From: Acidimicrobiales bacterium
GTDB lineage: Bacteria; Actinomycetota; Acidimicrobiia; Acidimicrobiales; MedAcidi-G1
Direction: 5' to 3'
Assembly (NCBI GenBank): GCA_029242745.1
Contig: JAQWTI010000039.1
Location: forward strand, 1-64,000
Length of the DNA: 64,000 nucleotides
Part shown: positions 24,986 to 33,600 of the stretch, in pieces
How positions within the stretch are numbered: position 1 is the stretch's first letter
How the letters are laid out: each line of letters starts with the position of its first letter
Position numbers and translations under genes: made by a program
The notes under the pieces: generated by a model
Told to the model about the DNA's origin: nothing
What the model saw: only the letters and a program-made list of their open reading frames with translations
Database searches by the model: none

Positions 24986-27802
24986 ATGATGACCGACCAA
25001 CTTTCTGCCTACCCACCCGAGGAGACTTGGGACCATGTCGAGTCGCTCGATCCGGCAGCCTGGCCGACGAAGGTACGGCGTGCACATCGCTTAGTACCCA
25101 CCACCTGTTTCAACTGTGAGGCGAACTGCGGTCTCTTGGCCTGGGTCGACAAGGACACTGGGAAGATCACCAAATTCGAAGGCAATCCGGTGCACCCGGC
25201 TAGCCGCGGCCGGAACTGCGCTAAGGGTCCAGCCACTATCAACCAGGTCGATGACCCCGAGCGGATCCTCCACCCCATGAAACGCGTGGGTGACCGGGGA
25301 GAAGGACTCTGGGAAGCCATTCCCTGGGAACAGGCGCTCGATGAGATCGGCACCAGAATCAGGACAGCCTTCCTCGAAGAGCGTCACCACGAGGTGATGT
25401 ATCACGTGGGTCGTATGGGCGACGACAGCTACATGGAGCGGGTACTTCATAGTTGGGGCATCGACGGCCACAACAGTCACACGAACATCTGCTCTAGTGG
25501 CGCGCGGGTGGGCTACGCCTCGTGGATGGGGTTCGATAGACCTTCAGCAGACTTCGCCAACGCCGAGGTCATCTTTCTTATCTCGTCGCACCTCGAAGCA
25601 GGGCACTATTTCAATCCACACGCCCAGCGGATCATGGAAGGGCAGAAGAACGGCGCCAAGGTTGTGTGTATTGACCCCCGGCTATCCAACACTGCGGCTA
25701 AAGCTGACCATTGGCTGTCCCCATGGCCGGGTACTGAGGCGTTTCTGTTGTTGGCTATTGCCCGTCAGTTGCTGGTGGAGGAGACCTGGGACGCTGCTTT
25801 CTTCGAACGCTGGGTGAACTGGGAAACCTTCTTGCGTGAAACTCGTCCCGACCTCGAGACCACTTTCGCCAACGTGCGTAATGCGCTCCTGGACCACTAT
25901 GGGGAATACACCCTGGCCGAGGCAGCCCGGGTGTGTGACCTAGACGAGGCGCAGATCCTTGAAGTGGCCCGTTTGGTGGGTAGTGGTTTAGGAAAGTTTG
26001 CTTCGCACACCTGGCGGGCTGCGTCAGCAGGTAATGAGGGAGGGTGGATGGTCGCTCGGTGCCTGCAGTTCTTGAACGTGCTGACCGGTTCCGTGGGTAC
26101 CAAGGGAGGAACCAACGCCAACGGGTGGAATAAGTTCATCCCGGTTACACCTATTCACCCAGAGCCCCAAGCTCGGTGGAATGAAATGCAGTGGCCGATT
26201 GAGTACCCGCTTAGCCACCATGAACTATCTATCCTCTTACCCCACTTCCTTAAAGCTGGGCGGGGACGTATTGACACCTATTTCACTCGCGTCTACAACC
26301 CTCTGTGGACCAATCCCGATGGGTTCACGTGGATGGAAGTGCTACGCGATCCTGAGTTGATCGGCTGCCACGTGGCGCTGACCCCGACTTGGAACGAGTC
26401 AGCGTGGTTCGCCGACTTTGTCCTGCCCATGGGTGTTGCGTCTGAGCGCCACGACGTTGCGAGCTATGAGACCCACAACAGCCGGTGGATCGGCTTTCGC
26501 CAACCAGTTGCTCGCCGCCATCGAGAACTCGATGGCGAGACCTTTGAGCGTACCTACGAGACAAATCCGGGGGAAGTCTGGGAAGAGCAGGAGTTCTGGA
26601 TTGATTTGTCGTGGCGCATTGACCCTGACGGGTCGCTTGGTATTCGTCAGCAGTTTGAGAGTCTAGAAAAGCCGGGCACCCCCCTCAGTCTCGACGAGTA
26701 CTACACGATGTTGTTCGAGGGTTCGGTTCCTGGTCTACCTGAGGCAGCGGCCGCCGAGGGGGTGACTCCTTTGGAGTACATGCGTCGGAAAGGTTCATTT
26801 ACCCTCCCGGGCGATCAGGCCCAGGTCTATGAACGGGAGGTGCCTGAAGAAGATCTGGTTGGCGCAGTGCGTGACACTGATGGGGTGTGGCGTCGCCCCG
26901 GGACTGCTGGTATGCACGACTCGCTTAAAGAAATCTCTGGCCACATGCCATTTATCGGTGACGGGTCGCCGGCCGTCGACATCGAAGGGAAGGCGAGGTT
27001 CGGGTTTCCGACACCGTCCAAGAAGTTGGAGTTTTTCTCGGAGACGATTCGAGATTGGGGTTGGCCTGAGTATTCAATGCCGACGTTCATTCGGAGTCAG
27101 GTCCATTGGGAAGATCTGGACATGACGGCTGGCGAGCGTATTCTCGTGCCGACATTCCGAATCCCAACACTTATTCACACTCGGTCGGCAAATAGTCAGT
27201 GGCTAAATGAAATCAGCCACCGGCACCCACTGTGGCTGCACCCATCAGATGCCGAGCAACTTGGTATCGATGAGAACGGCCTAGTCCGAATCACTACACA
27301 GATCGGTCATTTCGTGATCCAGGCATGGCGAACTGAGGGCATACGCCCCGGAGTGGTAGCGGCCAGTCACCACATGGGACGTTGGCGCCTAGAGGACAAT
27401 GCCGCCCGATCCTGGGGGACGGGTAAGGCGTCCATCGAACGTGATCAAGACGACCGATGGCGACTACGCCGAGAGCAGGGGGCAGAAGCTTACGAGAGCG
27501 ATGAGCCCGATACTGGTCTGATCTGGTGGACCGACACGGGCGTGCACCAGAATCTGACTTTTCCAGTGCAGCCTGATCCGGTTAGCGGTATGCACTGCTG
27601 GTTGCAACGGGTAACAGTTGGTCCCGCAGAATCAGGGGATTCTTATGGCGACGTGGTGGTCGACACGACTGCTTCCCACCGCATATTCCAGGAGTGGCTA
27701 TCCAAGACCCGACCTGGCCCTGGGCCTGAAAATCTTCGGCGTCCGTTGTGGATGGCTCGCCCAGTCAAGCCTCAAGCCACCGCATATCACTACGACGACT
27801 AG
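24986..27802 (+). CDS. DMSO-reductase-superfamily molybdopterin oxidoreductase, cytoplasmic type
   Basis: The catalytic subunit, 938 residues. An N-terminal [4Fe-4S] site is formed by CFNCEANC (Cys 41, 44, 48) and Cys 78 in RGRNCAKG. HTNICSSGARVGY holds Cys 169, a candidate molybdenum ligand as in polysulfide reductase, SoeA and formate dehydrogenase types. The middle carries pterin-binding stretches (CIDPRLSNTAAKAD, LTGSVGTKGGTNANG) and the C-terminal domain ends near HQNLTFPVQPDPVSG. No Tat signal is seen, so it should face the cytoplasm, unlike PsrA or DmsA. Length and this topology resemble SoeA, the cytoplasmic sulfite dehydrogenase, but substrate is not established. ATG 24986 has GGAG upstream. 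Confidence 0.88.
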   Translation: MMTDQLSAYPPEETWDHVESLDPAAWPTKVRRAHRLVPTTCFNCEANCGLLAWVDKDTGKITKFEGNPVHPASRGRNCAKGPATINQVDDPERILHPMKRVGDRGEGLWEAIPWEQALDEIGTRIRTAFLEERHHEVMYHVGRMGDDSYMERVLHSWGIDGHNSHTNICSSGARVGYASWMGFDRPSADFANAEVIFLISSHLEAGHYFNPHAQRIMEGQKNGAKVVCIDPRLSNTAAKADHWLSPWPGTEAFLLLAIARQLLVEETWDAAFFERWVNWETFLRETRPDLETTFANVRNALLDHYGEYTLAEAARVCDLDEAQILEVARLVGSGLGKFASHTWRAASAGNEGGWMVARCLQFLNVLTGSVGTKGGTNANGWNKFIPVTPIHPEPQARWNEMQWPIEYPLSHHELSILLPHFLKAGRGRIDTYFTRVYNPLWTNPDGFTWMEVLRDPELIGCHVALTPTWNESAWFADFVLPMGVASERHDVASYETHNSRWIGFRQPVARRHRELDGETFERTYETNPGEVWEEQEFWIDLSWRIDPDGSLGIRQQFESLEKPGTPLSLDEYYTMLFEGSVPGLPEAAAAEGVTPLEYMRRKGSFTLPGDQAQVYEREVPEEDLVGAVRDTDGVWRRPGTAGMHDSLKEISGHMPFIGDGSPAVDIEGKARFGFPTPSKKLEFFSETIRDWGWPEYSMPTFIRSQVHWEDLDMTAGERILVPTFRIPTLIHTRSANSQWLNEISHRHPLWLHPSDAEQLGIDENGLVRITTQIGHFVIQAWRTEGIRPGVVAASHHMGRWRLEDNAARSWGTGKASIERDQDDRWRLRREQGAEAYESDEPDTGLIWWTDTGVHQNLTFPVQPDPVSGMHCWLQRVTVGPAESGDSYGDVVVDTTASHRIFQEWLSKTRPGPGPENLRRPLWMARPVKPQATAYHYDD

Positions 27803-27823
27803 TGACGGCGAGAAGAGTCGGAC

Positions 27824-28519
27824 CTAGAGGTAAGCGTTAGCTGAGAGGTCGGCGGGAACAACTGAGGCAACTACAGCCCTCAGCGTGGCATCGAACAGGG
27901 TGGGTAGGTCAGCCGACTCGGATAGAGCCGTGAGGGTGGAAGGGTCGAGATCGTTGGCCTCGGCGCCACCTAGGACAGATGTTCGGCGAAGTGAAGATGG
28001 TGCCAGGTCGTCGATAAGGACGGCCACGATGAATCCACCGACACAGGCAGTGATGGCACGCATAGCATCACGGGCTGCCGTACCGACTACCGCCGCTTCC
28101 TGAAGTTCTCTGGCCATCGCCAGTTCCAACTGGCGAGCATGTAGCGATGAGGCACCGTGGGCGGCTGCCAGGCGAGTGACTTCGCGGTGGTCGATAGCAC
28201 TGCTCCAGATCATCCGAGCGACCGCCAGGATTCGTTCACGAGCTGTAGTTCCCTCTATCGGCATTTGGGCTAGACGTTCTCCGTGGCGGGTTACTAGTGC
28301 GGTAATTAGGTCGCTTCGGTTGCCGACATGCCAGTAAATCGACGTAGTGGCCACTCCAAGCTCAGCAGCCAGGCTGCGCATGGTGAGGGCATCAGAACCT
28401 TTGGACTCCACTAGGGCGATCGCTTGGTCGAGGATCTCATCGGCATCTAGGCCTGCCCGACGGCCCGGACCATGACTGACCACCACTTCTGCAGATGCTA
28501 ATTCTTGGCTTGTCCTCAT
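27824..28519 (-). CDS. TetR-family transcriptional regulator
   Basis: A 231-residue TetR protein with a slightly long N-terminus before the DNA-binding domain (ILDQAIALVESKGSDALTM, SLAAELGVATTSIYWHVGNRSDLI). The C-terminal ligand domain has RILAVARMIWSSAIDHREVTRL. It is divergent from the first amidohydrolase gene, with 124 bases between starts and a palindrome in that gap, which suggests it represses that operon. It converges on the molybdoenzyme gene. Confidence 0.9.
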   Translation of the reverse strand: MRTSQELASAEVVVSHGPGRRAGLDADEILDQAIALVESKGSDALTMRSLAAELGVATTSIYWHVGNRSDLITALVTRHGERLAQMPIEGTTARERILAVARMIWSSAIDHREVTRLAAAHGASSLHARQLELAMARELQEAAVVGTAARDAMRAITACVGGFIVAVLIDDLAPSSLRRTSVLGGAEANDLDPSTLTALSESADLPTLFDATLRAVVASVVPADLSANAYL

Positions 28520-28570
28520 GCGATCCCCGCTTAGTCCGGGTTGCTACCAGGCGACTCTTCTGCAACAGTG

Positions 28571-28586
28571 TACAAGAATTCATGTA
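28571..28586. promoter_or_regulatory. 16-bp near-palindrome between TetR and amidohydrolase genes
   Basis: TACAAGAATTCATGTA is an inverted repeat centred on GAATTC with one mismatched pair. It sits in the divergent gap, 58 bases before the amidohydrolase start and 52 from the TetR start. Size and place suit a TetR operator controlling both directions. Confidence 0.5.
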
Positions 28587-28643
28587 ACGCTGTCCAAGAC
28601 GGATACCGTCTGATTGCGTAGTTGGAACCCGAGGGGGAACACG

Positions 28644-29924
28644 ATGGAACGGGAAGTAAGCACCGGAGACGAGCCTTATATCGTCGTCTCTTCGGATACC
28701 CATGCCGGCTTGCAGTGTGAGGAATACCGGCCTTATCTCGAGTCATCACTGCATGAGGAGTTTGATGCTTATGTTGCTGAGCGCCACCAGCACCGGCAGA
28801 TCGCTGAGGAACTCAATGCAGATTTCATTGCGGAATGGGAAGGTGAGAATGAGTGGGGCCTTCGGGGTGCTTACGACCCTGATGTGCGTGATCCGGTGTT
28901 GGACGCCGACGGTGTAGCTGGGGAAATTATTTTTGCTGATGGAGATGCGGTCACAGGGCAGGAGTCTCCACCTTTTGGTGCCGGACTAGCTGCTGGGCAG
29001 ATAACCGACGCCCGGCAGGCCTTTGGAGGTGCTAGAGCGCATAACCGTTGGTTGGAGGAGTTCTGCGCCACCAACCCGGTCCGTCGGGCTGGTGTGGCTC
29101 TCATCCCCGTTGTTCACGATGTTGATGAGGCTGTCAAAGAAGTCGAGTCGCTGGCTGGTAAGCCCGGGATCAAAGGTGTGATGGTGCCCACGATGTGGCA
29201 CGGTCACCCACCTTACGGATCAGACCACTACGACCGTTTTTGGGCCGCATGTGCCGACGCTGGGCTCGTTGTTCATACGCATTCAGGTGAGGCCGACTTC
29301 GAGGCTTACAACGACAACGTGGCCATGTACATAGCTGAGGTCCCATTCTGGACTCATCGCATTCTCTGGCAGTTGCTTTTTTCAGGCAAGTTCGACAAGT
29401 TTCCGGATCTTCGTTATGCCGTGGTGGAGTGTGGATCGTTTTGGATTGGTGACCTGCTTTGGAAGGCCGATGTGAACTTTGGTGCCAGCTTCAAGGTCAA
29501 AAAGATGGGGTCGCGCATGAAGGGCCTAATTTCCCGGCTTCCATCGGAGTACTTCGGGACCAACGTTTTTATTGGGGCCTCGACCATGTCCAAGGAAGAG
29601 ATCCGTCGTCGGCATGTCAATGGCCTTGATGCCCTCATGTGGGGAACGGACTATCCCCACCCAGAAGGTTCTTGGCCCCATACCCGGGAACGCCTTGAGA
29701 ACGACTTTCAAGATGCCTCCATTGAGGACACCCGTCGGCTGCTTGGCCTCAACGCGGTGGATTGCTATGGCCTAGATGAGGTGGGTCTGAGATCCGTCGC
29801 TGACCGGATTGGCCCCACGCCCCAACAACTTGGCCAGTCGCGTGACCTGCGGACGTCGGCTGATGCGGTGCGGAAGGCCCGGTGGTGGCTCGATGAGTAC
29901 GGCTGTCAGATGCAGTACGCCTGA
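28644..29924 (+). CDS. Amidohydrolase-related TIM-barrel protein (first of tandem pair)
   Basis: A 426-residue metal-dependent hydrolase or decarboxylase of the COG2159 group. The N-terminal metal motif appears as VVSSDTHAG (Asp-x-His in place of His-x-His). Later parts are VMVPTMWHG, VVHTHSGEA with a metal-type histidine, and the closing catalytic Asp in LMWGTDYPHPEGSWPHT. Relatives act on aromatic acids and other carboxylated rings, but no substrate can be assigned. ATG 28644 has GAGGGGG upstream. It heads a run of three plus-strand genes with the second amidohydrolase and an SDR. Confidence 0.88.
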   Translation: MEREVSTGDEPYIVVSSDTHAGLQCEEYRPYLESSLHEEFDAYVAERHQHRQIAEELNADFIAEWEGENEWGLRGAYDPDVRDPVLDADGVAGEIIFADGDAVTGQESPPFGAGLAAGQITDARQAFGGARAHNRWLEEFCATNPVRRAGVALIPVVHDVDEAVKEVESLAGKPGIKGVMVPTMWHGHPPYGSDHYDRFWAACADAGLVVHTHSGEADFEAYNDNVAMYIAEVPFWTHRILWQLLFSGKFDKFPDLRYAVVECGSFWIGDLLWKADVNFGASFKVKKMGSRMKGLISRLPSEYFGTNVFIGASTMSKEEIRRRHVNGLDALMWGTDYPHPEGSWPHTRERLENDFQDASIEDTRRLLGLNAVDCYGLDEVGLRSVADRIGPTPQQLGQSRDLRTSADAVRKARWWLDEYGCQMQYA

Positions 29925-29957
29925 ATTAGTTTGACGCTGCGAGAGGGAGAGCAGATC

Positions 29958-31262
29958 ATGAGTGAGCATCACATCGTTATTTCAGCGGACACCCATTGCG
30001 GTGCTGGCCTCTGGGATTACAAGGATTATTTGGAAACGAAGTATCACGATGACTTTGACGTGTGGGCACGTGGCATCGAGGAAGGTGAGCGGCGGACTGC
30101 TGAGGCGTTTAAGGGAGCTGAGCGCTCACCATTGAATGTCGGCGTCGACGGGGATCCCGCCATCGACGGTAACCGTAACTATGACTCCGATCGCCGGTTG
30201 CGTGAACAAGAGGCCGATGGTGTGGTGGCTGCTGTTTTGTTTCCTAATACTCAACCTCCGTTTGCACCGACGGCCGCCAGCCAGTTTGAAGCTCCTGCTT
30301 ATGACGACGATGTGGGTCACCGTTGGGCGGGACTACGCGCTCATAATCGGTGGCTTCTGGATTTCGTGTCCGAGGCACCGGAACGTCGAGCAGGTATAGC
30401 CCAGATATTCCTGGGCGATATTGAGGGGTCAGTTGCTGAGATTGAGTGGGCGGCTGCCAATGGCCTGCGAGGAGGGGTACTGGTGCCCGGGACCCCTCCA
30501 GATTCTCCGTTTGAACCCTTGTATGCCGCAGCCTATGAGCCGATATGGGCGGCGGCCGAGGCCTGTGACATGCCACTCAACCACCACTCTGGTGGGGCAA
30601 CACCCAGCTTCGGAAACCACTTTCCAGCCTCACTGGCCATGTTCATGTTGGAAGTTACCTGGTGGAGTCAGAGGGCTTTGTGGCATCTGATGTTCTCTGG
30701 CGTATTCGAACGGCACCCCGATTTGCAGTGGGTTAACACCGAGACTGGGACGGCTTGGGTGCCTGAGACCCTACAGAAGTTGGATTCTTTCTATGACCGA
30801 ATGAAGTATTCAAAGTACGGCTCAGAGGCCATATTTGGCGGTGCAGCAGTTGCCGGTATGTCGCTCACTCCTTCGGAATACTGGCAGCGCCAGTGTCATG
30901 TGGGCGCCAGTTTCTTACGTCCAATAGAGGCGGAGGTGGTGCACCAAATTGGGACTGACAAGGTTATGTGGGGGTCGGACTACCCACATATTGAGGGCTC
31001 ACATCCTCACACGGACGAGCATCTGCGGCTGACTTTTGGTGAGATGACAGAAGACGAGGCCACGAAGATACTGACCACCAACACTGCAAAGATCTACAAG
31101 TTTGATCTGGCGGCGTTACAGGAGTTGGCGGACCAGCACTGCCCGACTAAGGCACGCGTGGCTTCGGGGATCGACTACGCCGATATTCCAGAGACAGCCA
31201 AAGGCTGTCCGGGTATGGCGCCTCAGAACCAGATTCAGTCGGTCCCGGCTGGGGCTGCCTGA
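29958..31262 (+). CDS. Amidohydrolase-related TIM-barrel protein (second of tandem pair)
   Basis: A 434-residue paralogue of the preceding protein. It keeps the same marks: VISADTHCGAGLWDYKDYL at the N-terminus, LNHHSGGATPSFGNHF and VMWGSDYPHIEGSHPHTDEHL near the end. Similar length and layout suggest an old duplication, perhaps giving a heteromeric enzyme or two steps of one pathway. ATG 29958 has GAGAGGGAG upstream. Its stop TGA overlaps the ATG of the SDR gene by one base, so expression is coupled. Confidence 0.88.
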   Translation: MSEHHIVISADTHCGAGLWDYKDYLETKYHDDFDVWARGIEEGERRTAEAFKGAERSPLNVGVDGDPAIDGNRNYDSDRRLREQEADGVVAAVLFPNTQPPFAPTAASQFEAPAYDDDVGHRWAGLRAHNRWLLDFVSEAPERRAGIAQIFLGDIEGSVAEIEWAAANGLRGGVLVPGTPPDSPFEPLYAAAYEPIWAAAEACDMPLNHHSGGATPSFGNHFPASLAMFMLEVTWWSQRALWHLMFSGVFERHPDLQWVNTETGTAWVPETLQKLDSFYDRMKYSKYGSEAIFGGAAVAGMSLTPSEYWQRQCHVGASFLRPIEAEVVHQIGTDKVMWGSDYPHIEGSHPHTDEHLRLTFGEMTEDEATKILTTNTAKIYKFDLAALQELADQHCPTKARVASGIDYADIPETAKGCPGMAPQNQIQSVPAGAA

Positions 31263-32170
31263 TGTCTGAGACTCCACTGCTCGCACCGTTGGAGGTTGCC
31301 GGATCAGTTGCTGTGGTTACCGGGGGAGCCAGTGGTATTGGCCGTGGCATTGTTCAGGCGCTGCTAGAGGCTGACGCCACCGTTGTGGTGGCTGACGTCG
31401 AGCAGGCTGTGCTGGACACCACACTGGCCACGCTGGCGTCGAGCCACCCGGGACGTATTGATGGGGTGCTCACCGATGTGACTGACGATGCGTCTACCGA
31501 CGCTTTGGCTGACTATGTCTATGCGACCTATGGCTGCTGCAACCTGCTGTTCAACAACGCTGGTGTGGGTTCCGGTGGTGGCGGTCGCATGTGGACGCAC
31601 GAGCCCAACGACTGGCGGTGGTGCTACTCCGTGAACGTCTTTGGTGTCGCCAATGGTGTCATGTCCTTTGTGGGACGGATGCTCGAGTCTGGTCAGCCAG
31701 GCCAAGTAGTGAACACCTCTTCAGGAGATGGTGGCTTTGCGCCCGTTCCGAATGCAGCGGTGTATGCCTCGTCCAAGGCGGCTGTCAGCTGTCTGACTGA
31801 GGGCCTGGCCCATCAGTTGGCTGAGGATTCTGATTTGGTAGGTGCCTCGGTCTTCTACCCGTCAGGCGGATTGATGGACACTGGTTTGTTCACCTCGTAC
31901 CGCAATCGCCCAGCAGAATTGGAACGAGTCCGAGGTGGTACAGGTCGGAGATCTATGACCTTCGAGCAGATGAAAGCTCTGCTGGAGAAGTCGGGTCGTA
32001 ACGTGAAGGTCGCCGATCTAAACGAGATGGGTCGATGGGTGGTAGATCGTGCAGCTCACCGGCAGTACGTCATAGGTCGTGATCTGGACGACACCATTGA
32101 TTTGCTACATCGGAGGGCTGACGCTATTGATCGGCTGGAACTTCCTCCCCACCACCAGATGGGTTTATAG
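31262..32170 (+). CDS. Short-chain dehydrogenase/reductase
   Basis: A 302-residue classical SDR. It shows the cofactor motif VTGGASGIGRG, then VVADVEQ (acidic residue favouring NAD), the NNAG motif in LLFNNAGVG, catalytic Ser in NTSSGDGGFA and the YASSK Tyr-Lys pair. The C-terminal extension after residue 200 is longer than usual. It is coupled to the second amidohydrolase by overlap, so it likely oxidises or reduces an alcohol/ketone in the same pathway. Confidence 0.9.
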   Translation: MSETPLLAPLEVAGSVAVVTGGASGIGRGIVQALLEADATVVVADVEQAVLDTTLATLASSHPGRIDGVLTDVTDDASTDALADYVYATYGCCNLLFNNAGVGSGGGGRMWTHEPNDWRWCYSVNVFGVANGVMSFVGRMLESGQPGQVVNTSSGDGGFAPVPNAAVYASSKAAVSCLTEGLAHQLAEDSDLVGASVFYPSGGLMDTGLFTSYRNRPAELERVRGGTGRRSMTFEQMKALLEKSGRNVKVADLNEMGRWVVDRAAHRQYVIGRDLDDTIDLLHRRADAIDRLELPPHHQMGL

Positions 32171-32208
32171 ACCGGGTCTACGGTGTGGGCTCGAGCTAGG
32201 CGGGTTTC

Positions 32209-33051
32209 CTAACTGGCATTGGAACCTTTGAGAGGAGATGTCAGACCCTCGTCGTTTGCCGGTCGGTTTCGTGACAGGAACGCCCCACCGTCAGCCAAGA
32301 TGAACTGTCCTGTGATGCATCGGGCTAGGTCACTAGTCAAGAACACGGCTAGACGAGCCAATTCGTCATCCTCGACCATTGTGCGCAACGGAGTGGAGGC
32401 CACCAGAGCAGCTATCCGGTCCTCGGTGAATGCAGCGGCGACAGTCTCAGTCAGTGTGGTACCGGGAGCCATGGCATTAACCCGGATTCCGTCGGGCCCT
32501 AATTCGACGGCCATGGTGGACACCAGATGGTTGATGGCTGCCTTGGCCGCGGCGTAGACGGCGTTATACGGCGCTGGTCTCGTGGTTTCACCAGACGTTA
32601 CGAACAGAATCGAACCACCGATGCCTGAAGCTTGCATGGATTCAGCTTCAGCCCGGGCGCAGAGAGCGGCCAGCACCAAGTTCTGGTCGATAATGTCGCG
32701 CCAGTCATCTCCCCGGTTGGCTACGAAAGGCTGAGGGCGACGACCTGGTGGAAGCATCCCGACGTTGTTGACGGCCAAGTCGAGGCCACCTAGGTGTTCG
32801 ACGGTAGTAGCAACTAGCGCATCGATAGCTTCGTCATCTCGGCAGTCAGCGGCCACAGCCACGGCACGGCCACATCGATCCGGATTGGTGTTGATCTCGG
32901 ATGCAATGGCTTCAGCCCGCTCCAAGATCAGGTCATTGACGACTACAGACGCACCAGCTTGGGCAAGCCAGTGGGCAATCTTTCGGCCAATCCCGGCACC
33001 GGCACCGGTGACCAGCGCTCGGCGACCCGTGTGGTCGATCTGGATTGCCAT
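32209..33051 (-). CDS. Short-chain dehydrogenase/reductase, third gene of the UGSC unit
   Basis: A 280-residue SDR with VTGAGAGIGRKIA, NDLILERA, AVNNVGML (variant of NNAG), FVTSGETT, Tyr-Lys pair in YAAAKAAINHL and the closing TGQFILADGGAFL. The start codon is three bases after the stop of the UGSC gene, and AGGGGG lies nine bases upstream, so it belongs to the UGSC transcript. It converges on the other SDR gene. Its substrate is unknown; the context suggests a redox step tied to the UGSC protein. Confidence 0.9.
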   Translation of the reverse strand: MAIQIDHTGRRALVTGAGAGIGRKIAHWLAQAGASVVVNDLILERAEAIASEINTNPDRCGRAVAVAADCRDDEAIDALVATTVEHLGGLDLAVNNVGMLPPGRRPQPFVANRGDDWRDIIDQNLVLAALCARAEAESMQASGIGGSILFVTSGETTRPAPYNAVYAAAKAAINHLVSTMAVELGPDGIRVNAMAPGTTLTETVAAAFTEDRIAALVASTPLRTMVEDDELARLAVFLTSDLARCITGQFILADGGAFLSRNRPANDEGLTSPLKGSNAS

Positions 33052-33054
33052 TAC

Positions 33055-33600
33055 TTAATGCCCCCTAGTAGCGGTACCGGTAAGGAGAGCCAGTACCTGA
33101 TCGACGACCTCGTCGGCTCGAACTCGGATCTCGTCAGGGTCGACACCCCCAATCGGGTGAGAGACCCTGACGATCCGGAGATCTGCAAGCCTGAGATCGC
33201 GCGCTGTCTGATTTGCCAACGTGGACATAGCTTCGGTGGCCACCAACACCGTTGGCCGGCCGGCTATCTCAAGTTTTACAGAGTCGTGGACACTCCACGA
33301 TGTACAGCTACCTCAATCAGCGGTGCCAGTAAGAATCAAGTCAACCTGTTCGGCCAATAGACCCAAGACCTGGTCTTCGCATGGGAGGGCAGCGTTTTTG
33401 GTATCAGTACGCACCACGATGGCGCCCGTGCGTTCAACGAGCCGATTGGCTAATCGGTGCAGCAACACATCAGCATTGGGCTTGCGATTATCGAGGATCC
33501 CGATACGAGAACCTGCCAGAACGGGTAGCGCGGGGGCTAGTTCAGGGGCTGATCGGTCAGGGTCTTGGGCGACGGCTCCGTCAGGGCGGTAGATCAGCAT
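33055..33600 (-). CDS. UGSC-family selenoprotein, in-frame TGA read as selenocysteine at residue 96
   Basis: Read through one TGA, this frame gives 181 residues from ATG 33600 to TAA 33055. Without readthrough it would be called as two pieces (33600-33313 and an internal GTG at 33249). Residues before the TGA are LILTGTAD; those after are GSCTSWSVHDSVKLEIAG, so the centre reads D-U-G-S-C, the signature of the UGSC family, whose members carry Sec, Cys or Thr at the first place. No other stop interrupts the frame. The N-terminal part (IGILDNRKPNADVLLHRLA) and the end (RIVRVSHPIGGVDPDEI) also look like the family. A SECIS-like hairpin follows the TGA. The start overlaps the stop of the partner gene. 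Function of the family is unknown; a U-x-x-C redox pair is likely. selA, selB and tRNA-Sec are outside the window. Confidence 0.87.
33284..33300 (-). promoter_or_regulatory. Bacterial SECIS-like hairpin after the UGSC TGA
   Basis: On the minus strand TCGTGGA-GTG-TCCACGA is a perfect 7-bp stem with a 3-base loop. It begins 12 bases after the TGA, so the loop is reached after 19 bases, and the first loop base is G. These match the usual bacterial SECIS rules (loop 16-37 bases from UGA, short loop with G in its first two positions). ACA before and TGT after could extend the stem past a bulge. Confidence 0.8.
33313..33315 (-). other. Predicted selenocysteine codon (TGA)
   Basis: Minus-strand TGA, codon 96 of the UGSC gene, flanked by GAT before and GGT AGC TGT after. 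The reading frame is open on both sides with family-like sequence, and the hairpin at 33284-33300 follows. It would be a plain stop only if the gene is broken or the organism lacks selenocysteine insertion. Confidence 0.82.

Noticed and set aside
33221-33592. Plus-strand ORF opposite the UGSC gene
   Set aside because: It is antisense to a frame with family-like sequence, has no recognisable domain and no ribosome site.
33594-33596. Second possible selenocysteine TGA at the end of the UGSC partner gene (after Val-Ser-Cys)
   Set aside because: Reading on gives 18 codons and then a TAG, the added residues look random, and the UGSC gene starts in another frame across this stop. It is a normal coupled stop.
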